The position numbers and the translations under genes were made by a program. Shown in pieces: positions 12,895-25,500 of a stretch of 64,000 nucleotides of DNA. Source of the DNA: Cruorifilaria tuberocauda (taxonomy: Eukaryota > Nematoda > Chromadorea > Rhabditida > Onchocercidae); NCBI GenBank assembly GCA_013365365.1, contig JABVXU010000187.1, positions 1 through 64,000 of the forward strand. The letters run 5' to 3'. The number at the start of each line of letters is the position of its first letter. The stretch's first letter is position 1. The notes under the pieces are model-generated. The model ran no database searches. It saw only the letters and a program-made list of their open reading frames with translations, and was not told the DNA's origin.

Positions 12895-12928
12895 GAAGGA
12901 GGAGGAGGAGGAAGAGAGGGAGGAGAAA
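12895..12928. repeat. (GGA)n purine tract
   Basis: Run of GGA/GAG units in a purine-only stretch. Confidence 0.8.
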
Positions 12929-13809
12929 GATCGGGAATTTTCTTCTTTAATTGAAAAAAGAAAAGGATAAACAAAGGAGGAAGCTATGAGAAGAAGCTCG
13001 AAGAATATAAGCTAATTATCTTGCCGTAACATTTGGGAAATTGTTGAAACGAGAACAAATTGTAAATTTAAACTGCTCAAAATATAACAAACCAATTTAG
13101 GTACAGTATTCCTTGTTTATGATAAGTAATGTACAGCGGCTTATACTAATGTAGAGTAATGCTTATAACAGTATAAGTAAATTAGTGATATTTCAAATAA
13201 TATATAGCAATCTATAGGTCTCGATAGCCTCGAAATTCCTTAACACTTTTTAATATTAGCAATTAATGTTGATAGTCAAATTAAATAAATTCACTGATAA
13301 TAAGAATAAGTTTATGATCAAAATGATACTCTTTCAATCTTCATGAATAATTAGTTAATTTCCCAGAAATGATGTGGTAATAAACGAATAATCTAATTTT
13401 CGGTAATTTAGTATTACTTTCATTTTGGGAAGTTATCATCAGTTTATCACATAATCAACGAATAGCTACGATTGATAATAATTTAAAACGAAACTGTGAC
13501 GGGAAAGAATAAAATGTTCACTTCAAAAGTGTAATCACCAAGGGAAGATTGTATAGCGGAAGAACGCCAGGGTTTATTGATGGAAGAACAGATCTCACGA
13601 ATATTTCAAACAAATCGGAAAAGAATGATTGCTCTGTTATTATCATAAGTTGATATCATCATTATTACTCATATAATCGATAGAATGAGTAATATAAAAG
13701 TGAGTAATGGAATATTTAATGAGTAATGGAAATGAAGGAAATTTATTTCAGTATTTCAAATATCGATTCATTATGAAATTGAAACTGTTGATCGGGAGAG
13801 AAAAAGAAA

Positions 13810-13847
13810 TTGTTGTTGTTGTTGTTGTTGTTGTTATTGTTGTTATT
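13810..13847. repeat. (TTG)n microsatellite
   Basis: TTG repeated about eight times, then TTA/TTG units, followed by a pyrimidine tract to about 13893. Confidence 0.9.
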
Positions 13848-14241
13848 CTCTCTTCCCCTCTCTTCCTCTCCTTCCCTCTCTCTCTCTCTTCCCATTTTCA
13901 ACACATTTAAGTTTTACACAGCAAAATATCCAGTAGCTAAAAATATCATTCCTTCTGTTGCACCATTGACTCTTCCAATTTTTCCAATAAATTTTCATTT
14001 TTTTGTTTTAAATAACTGAAATCAACAATGAAAGATAGTGATAGCAGTGGAATAATCATGGGATAACTTTAAATTACTTCAATAATCGATTGATAGAATT
14101 AATTTAAAATTACTGAAAATTGAACTTATCATATGCTTTTTCTAATTCTCATCCTCGTCTATTATGTAAATCGTCTACCATTTAAATTCCAACCAAATCT
14201 TTTTTTTTGAAAAGAATGGCTGCATGATAGATACCATCTGT

Positions 14242-14264
14242 TTTCCTTTCCTTTCCTTTCCCTT
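14242..14264. repeat. (TTTCC)n pentanucleotide repeat
   Basis: About four units of TTTCC followed by a T-rich tail. Confidence 0.85.
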
Positions 14265-16065
14265 TATTTTTTTCCTTTTTTTTTAATTGTAAAATTAAAT
14301 GTACATACGGAAGAGAAATGAATATACAGTTTCTCTTTTCTTTCAGCTTCTCAAAATTGTCACTTTCAAAAACAAATTATCATAAAAATAATTCACATGA
14401 AATTTTTGAGTGGGAAAAGAAGAAATTTATCATGAAATTTATTAAACATTTCTTGAAAAAATTTTAAGTCTTAAAAATCGATCTGAAAGAATTACAGTTA
14501 ACTCTCAAAATTGTACTGTCTATTATTAGCATCATTCTTGATCATTTCTTAATGGTTATTATGGAAAAAATTTTTAATATAATTCAAGGACTTAAAACAG
14601 ACAATGGAAAATGAAGAAAAAAGAAAGGTGTACTTGCTGCTGAAAAATAAGTTTGGAAAAATTTATAAAATTATGATCTTTGATACTTGGTGACATACAA
14701 ACATATTTTTTAAATATTTTGCCATTAATTATGTTTTATCACCTAACTATTAATTAAAAATGATAGTAATAATTAATGTGTGTTATTTAATTTTAGTCTT
14801 CAAATATGCTATCCACAGATAATATGCTTAAAGTTTTTGTTAGCTAAATTATACTAATGCTTTGAACTTAGCCAAGTTGTAGAAAAATTAAATAACTTGA
14901 AAGTGTTGGAGTACATTAGAGAATTTTCAAATTCAAAGCTCATATATATGACTGTTTGAACGTTTATGAATTGATAGTTACGAGTTAATTTTAGAGAAAA
15001 AACGTAAAATAAATAAGAAATCCATTTCGTTACTGAAAATTTCTTTAAATGCGATACGATCGATCGATTGTATAGAATGAGGACAGCAATTTTTGGCAAT
15101 TAAAAAATTTTCCAGTCAAATAATAATGGATGAATAGATGAAAAATCGATAGAAAATAAAAACCACCAAGTTTATATCAATCGATAAGAGAGTGAAATTA
15201 ATTTGAAATAGATAATCATTTTGAATTTCCGATTAATTATGTGATAATGATATCAGTAGCAATAATAACAATAAATTAATGATAAAGATAGGAAGAGTGG
15301 AAAAGAGAGATGATTGGTATGTGGAATGGCGAGGAGACCTTCGATGAATTGATAGTAAAATGAAATGAATTGAAGGGAAAGAGAAAACAAGTTCTGATAC
15401 AAAGGTTTAGAGAGTGGCATGAGGTGACTCGTCAACAAACATTTCCAATATAGTTGTTTACGGTTTACCTTTTTATCGAACAATTAATTCTTTCATTACC
15501 TTCTCCAATTAACATCAACAAAATGATACTCTTCATTTCATCATTTATTATTTATCATTCATTTCAGAATTCTCTTTACAAGGAAAATTTTAACAGTTAA
15601 AATTCAAAAATAACTTTATGAAGAGAAAAACATGTGGGAGAAGCGTTTGAAATGAAAAAAGAGAAGAAATAAATAATCAAAATACTTCTAGTTGAGCAAA
15701 AAAGATCGAATAAAATTTAATGAATTAAAGAATTTAATTTACTAATTCATGGGAATAATACAGAATTCATCGATTGATGATAAAAGATAAGAACAACTAG
15801 CAATTAAATCTGAAAATATACAAAAAGTTTCAAGCAATAAATTATTCGTCAAAAACAGATAATGGAAAATAAAATTAGAACGATAACATGTTTGAGCGAG
15901 GAATAATCAGAAATTTTTCTCATTTACAATAAAATGTTGAATAAAGAATAGAGTTAGGACGGAATGATTTTCCGGAAACAATAATTCCTCAACTATAGTT
16001 TAGTTCTGTCGAGAAATCTCAATTTCCTACTTTATCGTTCCTTCTTCTTTTCAAATTTCTCTAAA

Positions 16066-16452
16066 CTAAGTGGAAGAGAATGGAGGAGATTGATAGCTGA
16101 TTACGTTAATGTTTATCAGCAAATTGTTACAGCAAATTAACATAGCTAGAAGTAGAAAGAAATTCAATTCCGCCATAGCTAGAAGTAGAAAGAAATTAAA
16201 TTCCGCAATAAAATTTTTGGAATCTGTAAAATTGCTGGGAATCAGAATGGAAAACATTGTGCCACTATCGATATCACTGATATCGGTTGTTGAAAGACAG
16301 CTGACGAGAGGTGTTGTGGTGAAAATTTGGATCGATGAAAAGGACGAAGCAGACGTGCTTTTCCGTTTGGTAGACGGAAAATGAAGCGTTGCATCGGAAT
16401 TTTTGATTGTTTGTTTTTGTTGTGAATTGTTGATCAGTGGTTCGGATATATT
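16066..16452 (-). CDS. Candidate exon or pseudogene with a tandem 33-bp duplication
   Basis: The minus strand is open for 128 codons from a CTTATCTAG acceptor to a TAG at 16066. The first half is Ser/Thr/Lys-rich (SDATLHFPSTKRKSTSASSF). The second half holds NFFLLLAM twice, coded by a direct repeat of about 33 bases (around 16141-16205). The opposite strand is also open from 16109 to 16384, so strand choice is not certain. No start codon or partner exon is evident. It may be a terminal exon, a gene fragment or chance. GC is higher than in its surroundings. Confidence 0.3.
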   Translation of the reverse strand, partial: NISEPLINNSQQKQTIKNSDATLHFPSTKRKSTSASSFSSIQIFTTTPLVSCLSTTDISDIDSGTMFSILIPSNFTDSKNFIAEFNFFLLLAMAELNFFLLLAMLICCNNLLININVISYQSPPFSST

Positions 16453-16978
16453 CTAGATAAGTAGAATTTCACACAGTAAACATTACTTTAAATTATCATT
16501 CAAGCCAATATCGATTAGTAAGCAATTCAATTCTCCGATAACTATTACACTTTGATAACTATGCTATAAAAATTTTATGATAAAAATTTACGTCTATCGG
16601 GAAATAAAAAGAAACAGCGCTTGTTGTTATTAATCACAAGTTTTCTGCGGCACTAATCAATTATATTTGCATGAAAATAAAAAATTTAACTTTATTTAAT
16701 ATGAATTTTAAAACAGAATCAAAAATATGAAAGTAATTAAATTCTTCTTCAGGAAAAAACATTAAATATGTAAAATAAAGCAATTACTTTATGTTAATCT
16801 CCTGATAAGAACAAAGATCGTAAGGCGTATCGAATATTGTCAAAAGCTATAATAAAATAAAAAAACGGATAGTCGAGGTAGATTGAATAAAAGTTTCCTG
16901 ATCAATGTAACTCATTATTTTTCTCTTTCCTCAAAAATGATCCTTATTTCTGGATCTCTTTTGAAATTGACACATAAA

Positions 16979-17509
16979 ATGGCTGTGCGGCAAATACGTC
17001 TTATACTACCGGAAACTGCACAGGATCAGGTAAACCGGTCGGATTAAGGTTCTAATTGGTCATTAGCATCAAAATAGAAATAGTATTGTTAATATTTGTC
17101 CTGAATATCTGAAAAATATGCTGCATCAATAAATTTCACAATATAAATAATTAAATTGGCAAAATAAGAGATTGAAAAGAAATTAAACTGAAGAATAGTA
17201 ATAGAAATCAGAGCACTCTGTTTTCAAATATAATATTTTACAAATCATTTTGAACTTTATTTTCTTGAAAATCATTGATTGAAATGCCATTCCAAAAATA
17301 ACGAATGGGAATATTGCACGAATGCAACATTTAATTCCATTTTCAATGATAAATAGTAAGGTTGTAACCTCATTTAATCTGCAAAATAAATTGCAAATTA
17401 TACAGTAATTACGATATTTTGGTATTTAATTGATAAGTAATATAAGTAGAGATAAAGTTGATAAATATATAAATTGCAGAAGTTACTATCATCTTTTCCA
17501 TCTAGAAAA
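16979..17509 (+). CDS. Candidate 5' exons of an unrecognised gene
   Basis: An ATG at 16979 opens MAVRQIRLILPETAQDQ, which ends exactly at CAG|GTAAAC (17030). A second short exon, 17480-17509 (TTGCAG acceptor, AAA|GTAAAA donor, ten codons), is in phase. Codon composition is clearly less AT-driven than in the flanks. Further exons were not found before the opposing gene at 18391. The remainder might lie in small exons I missed, or this may be a relic. I do not recognise the protein. Confidence 0.3.
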
Positions 17510-18390
17510 GTAAAAAAAATCATTTTGAATTAACCTAATATTGTCAAAGTTGTTTTTAAAAATTGATTTAATAAATGTTTAATAACTGTTGTGATAAATG
17601 CCAAATTATACTGGAAATTGATCTGAAAAAGTACATCAGCAGAGAAGAATTTGAAATCACATGGAATTCAAGATTGGGGTATATATCTTGGAATTGTTTC
17701 TTTCCCAATTCAATTACTTTCAGTTTTCTTAAAGTTTGAATATTTCATGCCAACATTATCATTCTTGACAAAATTTCATATCTTTTAACTTTTTGAAATT
17801 TCAGTTTTTAACTTACCCTTCCAATTTTGACAACGATATATGAATTTGCAACAATTTTTTTCTTATTGTATTAATATTATTTATTTGATGTATTTCAACA
17901 TGATAACTATTCAACAGCGTGTGATATCACGTTGTTCTTTTCCATCGCCAACAATTTTGAATGGAATAAATCTTAAATGTTCTGCAAAAATTTGTTTTTA
18001 AACCGTTAAATTCTTCTCCTTCATTTTTCCTCGCAAATATTTTGCAAAAATGATAACAAATGGAAACAGGTTCAATGGAAGAAAAATGAATCAGTGAAAA
18101 ATTAGTGATGAATCAATTATTTGCACATTAGATTTGCACAAATGATTTTGATTTACTTTGCGAACTTTATTAAAAAAAGACTTTCTTGTTATAAATCTTG
18201 AATTACCATTAGTCTAAAATTAATTTATTTCAATATTTATCAGAATTCATACTATATTTATTATGAAGTCATGACTCAAGTGATATAATCCATATTATCA
18301 TGAATGAAAGATTAGAAGAAAACCTACCTACCTTGGAATGTACGATAATGAAACTTCTTTACTAAAAAAATAAAGATATTCGACGACAAC

Positions 18391-19727
18391 TCATGAGCAC
18401 TCCATAGCCTCCTCTTCTAACGCTAATATCACTTCTGGTTTCCATTTCCCATTAATCAATAATGATATCAGACATTGCTTGTTATCGCTTCCCTCAATTA
18501 GCTTGAATTTTTGCATTCTTTTCATCAGTCTCGATTCCATTACATCCTCGAAAACAATAGTAAGATCTATGATTCCCAATCTTTTTTAAGGTATTCATTA
18601 CAATTTTTTTTCCTGAACTGAGCATGAAAGGTAAACCTTTCATGCGTTCGATTTGCAATGGCTACCTTACTAGTTTTCAGTGTGTTCATGAATAAAATTT
18701 GTTCTGATTGTGGATAATGGAAGCAATGCGCATTATCTGATAGTAACTTTATTCTTTGATAAATTTTCGTCAATGATTTCGCATTATACTGAAACGATAG
18801 ATGTAACGGTAAATAAGCTTGATTTACGTCAACCTATGAAAAGAAGTTTCTTTAATACTGTAAATATGAAGTAAAATTAACTTTAAAATTTAAGCTTCTT
18901 TACAAATTGGCAATTATCAAATTGATTATATTAAAACATAGTTTCTTATAGCAAAAAACTGATGAGGAGAACGAATAGATAAAATCCTGACAATGAAAGT
19001 TCTGTTAATTAATTAAAGAATAATTAACTAATTTTTTTGCTGTTTCTCTTGGAACCGTAATAGAAAAATACTGAAAGTTTTTGAATGTGTCCATATCTCC
19101 TATTACTTTTTCACTAAAAATTAGATATTATTTTTACAAATATATAAAATCAGATAAAACTTAGATCAATCATGATTAATTATGATAAACAAATGAACAA
19201 TTATACATATAATACTATAGACGCATATATATGCATATACTAAACTATATATAAATATGAATATACCAACTAATTAAAATTCTTCCATTCTAATAGCATA
19301 AACAATGACGAGTTATGAAATTCGAGAAAGAAAATTCAATCTTGAAAAGAGAAAATACAAGAATTCATCAACTCATTTGAAAAAAAAGTTTTCAGGACAA
19401 AAAATGCCATTGCCTTACTTTATCATAAAAGATACTGCATAAATAGCCGCTTCATGTTTTCAAAACAAAAGTATCAAAATACTTTAAACTAAAAGAAAGA
19501 AATGAATAGGTGAACAAGTGTTTCCCTCTCTTCAATGCAAAGGAATGATACTTGGGCACAGATCAAATCCATTTTTCCGAATTTCTCCAATGTCTATTTA
19601 TATTTCTTTGATATGTGCTAATTTCAATAGCAACAATTCTTGTTGTGTCACCGAATCATAGAAGTCATCGAGTATGCTACCTGGATGAACTTTTACTACT
19701 TTGCTGCATATGCATCTGTTAATATCA
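18391..19727 (-). CDS. Unrecognised gene, three 3' exons
   Basis: Exons 19652-19727, 18671-18788 and 18391-18566 join in phase. The first starts after ACCAG and leaves at TCG|GTGACA. The second lies between GTTTCAG and A|GTAAGG. The third follows AATCATAG and stops at TGA (18391-18393). Together they give about 122 residues, including HPGSILDDFYDS, then HCFHYPQSEQILFMNTLKT, then a Lys/Met/Leu-rich helix and an acidic end (LALEEEAMECS). If the first exon is not spliced it reads on to a TAA at 19598 and would be the end of another gene. Entry is phase 2, so upstream exons exist or existed. The upstream intron border falls beside the foldback at 19733-19821. No family recognised. Confidence 0.5.
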
Positions 19728-19732
19728 CTGGT

Positions 19733-19821
19733 AAAGATTTAATTTAACCATAATTCCGATAATACAATAAACATAGACCTAATTTATTGCATTATCGGAA
19801 TTATGGCAAAGTTAAATCTTT
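19733..19821. repeat. Foldback element / long hairpin
   Basis: Two 39-base arms (19733-19771 and 19783-19821) are inverted copies with four mismatches, around an 11-base loop. The shared core is CATAATTCCGATAAT. The element could be a small foldback transposon (MITE) or a hairpin RNA precursor. Confidence 0.75.
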
Positions 19822-20921
19822 AGAATTAATTTTTATCACAGTTTATACTCTATCTTAAATTGGATTTTCATTAAATAAATATTTGATTTCTACTTAATTA
19901 TTCAGGTAGAATTCTTATTTTACTCTTTATGAATCTGTTAATCAATATTTCTTCGAATCTAATGAAGACATCGAAAATCGAAGCTTCTCTTAAAAAGTTG
20001 GCACTATGTCTCATCAATTTAAAATTCTTCCATTGCTATATTTCATACACCGTGGCATACGAGAAGAATGCAACGTCATAATTTTGTATAGAATGATTGG
20101 AGGAGAATAGGAAATATAGTAGTCTTGCGGAGAGATTACGGTGACTGGTGTTGTATATTTGAGGTGATGGAGTGCGGTATTACAGAGATTGCTAAGATTT
20201 GCGAAATATTATGCAGTTAGAGAGTATGAAAGAAATATATAATTTTAATTGAGGAGATAGTAAGGAATGATGCAAAAGCTGAGAAATAATTTTACAGAGA
20301 TTGAAAAAATGTCGAAATCAAGTGTGGCAGTGATTGAGAGTAACCGAAATGATTGAGAGAGAACTTCAAGAAGAAACTAGTTATTACAGAAAATTGGCTA
20401 GGGCTTTTGAATTTGAGATGAATGCATGGAATTTTATGAAATCTTTTATCCTTCCAGTTAATAGATAATTTGATTTCATTTAGTTTCTTTACGAATCTGA
20501 TGATTACAACTTTATTATCAAAAATTTTCTTCTCTTGGTACAATTTAGTATCACTCTTCCAAATGTGTAACAAGAAAAAAAGTATTTCGCTTTGATGAAT
20601 ATGATATTTATCTAGAAAAATCTAACCAAAGAAATTTGTATCTCCCTCCTTTGAAATTAATATTAATATAAAAAGCGAGAGCGAAGTTTTCTTACAGATA
20701 CAACAGTTGTATAAATTTCATTCAAAGTATTAAGGAAAATCAAAGTCATGCACCATTTATTAAAGTTTTTTTGATTCAAATGCCCAAACATTCGGCAATA
20801 TTTAATTAAAAATTTTTTTTTTTAATTTATTTCTCTTCCTCTCTTTTCAGCATTCATTTACACTCATCGAAAATAAAGCTTTTGGATTTCATATCGATCA
20901 TGGATTTTTTTATCTTATAGA
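19822..20921. other. Non-coding region upstream of FOXRED1-like gene
   Basis: No supported gene. A purine-rich plus-strand tract at about 20090-20420 has several possible splice signals but no frame that holds together. The T-rich stretch ending in TTATAG just before 20921 is described with the gene. Confidence 0.5.
20915..20921 (+). promoter_or_regulatory. Likely trans-splice (spliced leader) acceptor of FOXRED1-like mRNA
   Basis: A T-rich run and TTATAG end one base before the ATG at 20922. A splice acceptor this close to the start codon is typical of nematode genes that receive a spliced leader. Confidence 0.5.
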
Positions 20922-22504
20922 ATGTGGAGAACGAAAAATATTCTAGCAAGTCTTCATCAGCTATCCAGCATACATGTGGCATGTTTTCGTACAACATCCT
21001 TAGCCAAATGGCAAAGTGAGTGAATCTTGGATTTGATTTTTTATCAGTGAGTTCGATGTAAATTTCAGTAACGGTTCGGGTAAACAGACTTCTAGCTTTT
21101 AGTTGCATGTCCATGGAGCATGTTTATCGATTCAGTTTCGATTCTATACGCTGCTTTTTCCGTTATCTTGGAATATCATCTTAATATTACTAATATCCTT
21201 TAATGATTGTTCGATTCATGGAAATCGACGAAAGAGAAGGACCGGAGATAATTATAATGTTTTTCTCATTCGCTTTTGTGAATATATTATTAACATTTAG
21301 ACTTCGAGAACGAAAGACATTTTGAGCCCGGAGAAGATATTTTTAAGAGGACGTGGTATGCTTTAAAGTATGATATAAAGCGATGGAAAAGGCGTTGGAA
21401 GGAAGTAATATTTATTAGATTACTTTTAGCAATATTTTTTTCATCTGTTTTGTCCGATTACTCATTTTAAGTAATTTTTCAATTGGTATCACTCAAAGTT
21501 TCAGCACATGTTTTTGCAACATTTTCATTTTTTTCAGTTAGTAATAACAGCATTATTTTTAATAGTTTTTTTTCGAGATCTTTTTATATTAATTTTGTTA
21601 TATTTTTTAATAAAATCACAGCAATTGTTAAATAATAGAAATTTTAGTTCTAAGTTTTTACCAAATTATGCTATATCTTATAAGTTGCATTATTTAATTT
21701 TAGGCTAAAATGGATCCGTATCAGAGGAATAATCCTATTTCACACATTAAACGGCAGACAATGGATCTCGAGTTGTTCCCTTTCGAAACTCAGGTAATTC
21801 AATTAGATGCTAGTGTGGTTATTACTTCCACCATCTTCATGACTGCTTTGCTTTCGAGTATTGCCAAAAATTTTTTCTTTAGATTTTATTCGATGCTCCA
21901 GAAATCGAATCATTTTAAAAGGAAACTGTTTTGATGTTGTTCAGCTGAATGCTAGTTAATGAAAGTTAATAGATATCGTTCATTCTTGAGCATGCTACTA
22001 TGTTAAAGTTCTAAAGATATTTGAATTTTTATGTCTTATAGTACAATTAAGAGTGGAGCTAGGTAAATACAAAAGTCGCAAGTTGAAATTTCTTCAGATA
22101 TTGATCATTGGAGGCGGCTTGATAGGATCGTCTGTTGCATACTGGTTAAAACAAACGTTTCGTGACGAAGATTATAAAGTGGTAGTTGTGGAGAATAATG
22201 ATAAGGTAACAATTTTCAACTTTTGTTTTCTAAGTTCATCAGTTTGGTTAGTTTTCCAAATATAGCGTCCAAAAATTTCCGTATTTATAGCATTTCAACA
22301 AAACTGTTCTCAGTAGGACATCATAATATAGTAAATACTAAGTGGAACTTACTATTTACTATATTAATATACTAAGTGTAACTTTGAAGCTCAAAAGGTC
22401 TTCTTTCCCCGCTGTGTTTACCAAGCCCGTTCCCTTGGCTGTAGTTTCGTTAGATAGTAGATAGGGACAGTGGGAATCTTGTTAATCCATTCATGCGCGT
22501 CACG

Positions 22505-22543
<39 letters not shown>

Positions 22544-25500
22544 AAGTTACTCCCGCCGTTTACCCGCGCTTGGTTGAATTTCTTCACTTTACTTCCACGT
22601 CAATTTGACATAAGTTTGCAGTTTTCTAACACTGCTTTCAAATCGTAATTATACCAGAGTTAATCTTCTGGGAATTAGGGAACATGAAGTTGATAAGTTA
22701 GTCTTACTTGCTTTTTCTTGCTCTTTAAATATTCAACTTATAGTTTGCTCAGTGTGCTTCGATGTTAACATGTGGTGGTATTTCTCAACAGTTTTCAGTC
22801 CCAGAGCATGTTATGATGTCAGCTTTTGCTGCTGAATATCTTCGTCATGCTGGCGAGCATTTGCGGATTTTAGGTATCTCCATTCTTTTTTATTCATACT
22901 GTAATTGAGTTGTTGAATTAATTAATTATCCTTGTTGTTCCTAATGTTTGTGAAATTAGGTAATGTTTTTTGATTTGATTGAATATTTTTAGATAACGAT
23001 CCTCCTGATGTGCATTTTTTGCCAATGGGTTTCATGTACTTGGCTCGTACATCCGAAGAAGTAGATCGACTGAAGCGAAATTGGAAAGTGCAAATGTTTG
23101 TATAGCTGTAATTGAATTTAAAATATTCAAGATTTTTCTCCTATCGATAACTGATTGATCGAAATCAAAAGTTTGCTTGGTAATATGAGCATATTCTATT
23201 AGTTATATAACATTCTTCCCTTGTCTGCCTTAGTTTTGCTTTTGATTTTTAAATATACGAATACTGAGATTGCTTCTTAATTTTCTGTTAATAAAAATTT
23301 GAAACTAAATTCCAAAAATCCTATATCTGAATCATTAGAGAAACGTGGTATTTAGCAACATTATGTCGGTCTTACTTATCTGAATATCGTAATAAATTTA
23401 CATGAATTTTTGAAAGAGATATACGAGAGAAACATGGAGAAATATTACTAAATTATTTAAGAGAACTGTTAGTAAAATTATTGCACAGAAACACAATAAA
23501 TTTTTTAGACGAAATGGCGCTCGAGTTGATTTGCTAAATCGTGATCAATTACGTGCGAGATTTCCTTTTATTAATTTTGATGATATATTGCTCGGCTCAT
23601 ACGGTAAATATGCTTTTATTAGCTCTTATAATATGGAACAAAATAGAAGATGGAAATAATTGTAATATTTTACAGGTTTGGAAAATGAAGGTACGATCGA
23701 CTCTTGGCAATTATTATCAGCTATACGGGAAAAAAACCTTACTTTGGGTGTACAGTATCTTAAAGGGGAAGTAGAAGGTATGCAACAAATATTTTTAGGA
23801 CTTTGTATATGTGTGCATGTTTTCAGTATACATATCTTTTTTGCAGCATCCTAAATAGCAGCCTATAAAATGTTATAAAAAGGAAATAGCCAAAAGTCCG
23901 AGCTGATCTTCAAAAGATACAAACTGCCAATGTTATCTATTTTTAAACAAGCTAGAATAATATTCTGAAGTGTGCAGTTATTAACTGGTCAACTATATTG
24001 AATACAAACCTACTGTTTGATTGTTTTCTTAATACTAAGATGACCTTTATTATTTTCGTGATCGCATCCATGATCTCTTATTCCATAGTATATGTACCGC
24101 TTTTACTTTTTAACTTTTCTTTCAATTTTTCCTTTTTTTGAGTGTCATAAGCTTTGTTAACATCCACAGGTATATCTCCCTGAATTTCACCAATCACATA
24201 AAAATTTGGAAACTTCCGTAAGAATTTTATCTACATTCAATAATTTTTGCATACACTGCTTAGATTTCTGCAATTACATCTTCTTCTTAAGGTTGGAAGA
24301 ATATATAGGTAATTAAAACTCTTTTATTTTTGCTTTGTGTTATAAAAGGCCTTCATTTATTTTGTCAGATTTAAAGTGCTACATAATTTTATGGGATTGA
24401 AATTCAATACAGGAACAATAATTTGATAAATGGGACAAAAATGTATTTGCATTACCATCATAATTCGGGTGATTTTTTAAAATATCTTTAGGTTTTTATT
24501 TTGGTCAAAAACGTGCTACTACAGAGATGCATGGTATCACAGATGATGATAATGAAGCATTTTGGCGTAATATGCATATTCAAGGAGCTTATGTAGGTAG
24601 CTTAACTTTTTATCCAGGTTTTTACTTCTGTTCCATACGTTCCTTTCAACGATGAAATCGATATACTTATTTGCAGGTTCGCCCACAAATGACAGATGCT
24701 TCTGCTAGGATCATACGATCCAGTCAGGTCGTTGTTGCCGCTGGTGCTTGGTCTGGTCGCATTGCTGAAATGGCAAGGATTGGTTAGCACTTATTTAATA
24801 TTTTTAGCAGAAAGTTTCAAAATCTGGAAATAACTTAAGCTGTAATTTGGAGAAACTTAAAACTATTAGGGAAGGGGCGAGATTTGTTGGCCGTTCAGAT
24901 ACCAGTTGTTGCACGGAAGCGTATGATGTTTGTTGTACATGTACCTGATGTTCCTGCTTTGGATATGCCAGCTCTTGTCGATCCCAGTGGTGTTTATTGT
25001 TTGATGGAAGAAATTGGTAATACATTTATTTGCGGAAAAATTCCCAGCAAGGTAAGGAATTTAGATATATTGAGGGAAATACGAATTTTTATTCGTCTTT
25101 TTTCTTTTTTGTATTTATAATTATCATTTTGTAGGAAGAGGATAGAAAAATTGACCACTCCAATCTGGACATAGATTACGATTACTTTTATAATAATATT
25201 TGGCCAATTTTAGCGAAACGTGTTCCAGCTTTTCAAAATTTAAAAGTAAGTCAATATATCTGATTCTTATATTAAAGAAATTTGGAGTTTATATTATCAG
25301 AGATGAAAATTCAATGTGAAACTAATCTGGAATTCTGAGTATTTTGATGAAAAGTTTATTTCCTTTCTACAAAAAATGTTTATTTTTTCCAGTGTTGATT
25401 ACCATTTAGTGGAAATAAATCAAGATGTTAACTACATTTTACATTCCCCTTGTTATATATATTCGCACTCGGTTAAATAATTTTCCTACATTTTTGCAAA

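Larger units (their letters stand above)
10110..16065. other. Long non-coding stretch with microsatellites
   Basis: No supported gene in about 6 kb. A plus-strand frame at 11640-11891 encodes two hydrophobic stretches and ends at a stop, but splice support is weak. Other open frames are AT-driven. The stretch contains the simple repeats listed separately and a TTA/TCA-rich tract at about 11328-11470. Confidence 0.5.

Noticed and set aside
20854..21114. 86-codon minus-strand open frame
   Set aside because: Antisense to the first FOXRED1-like exon, whose targeting peptide and phases are convincing.
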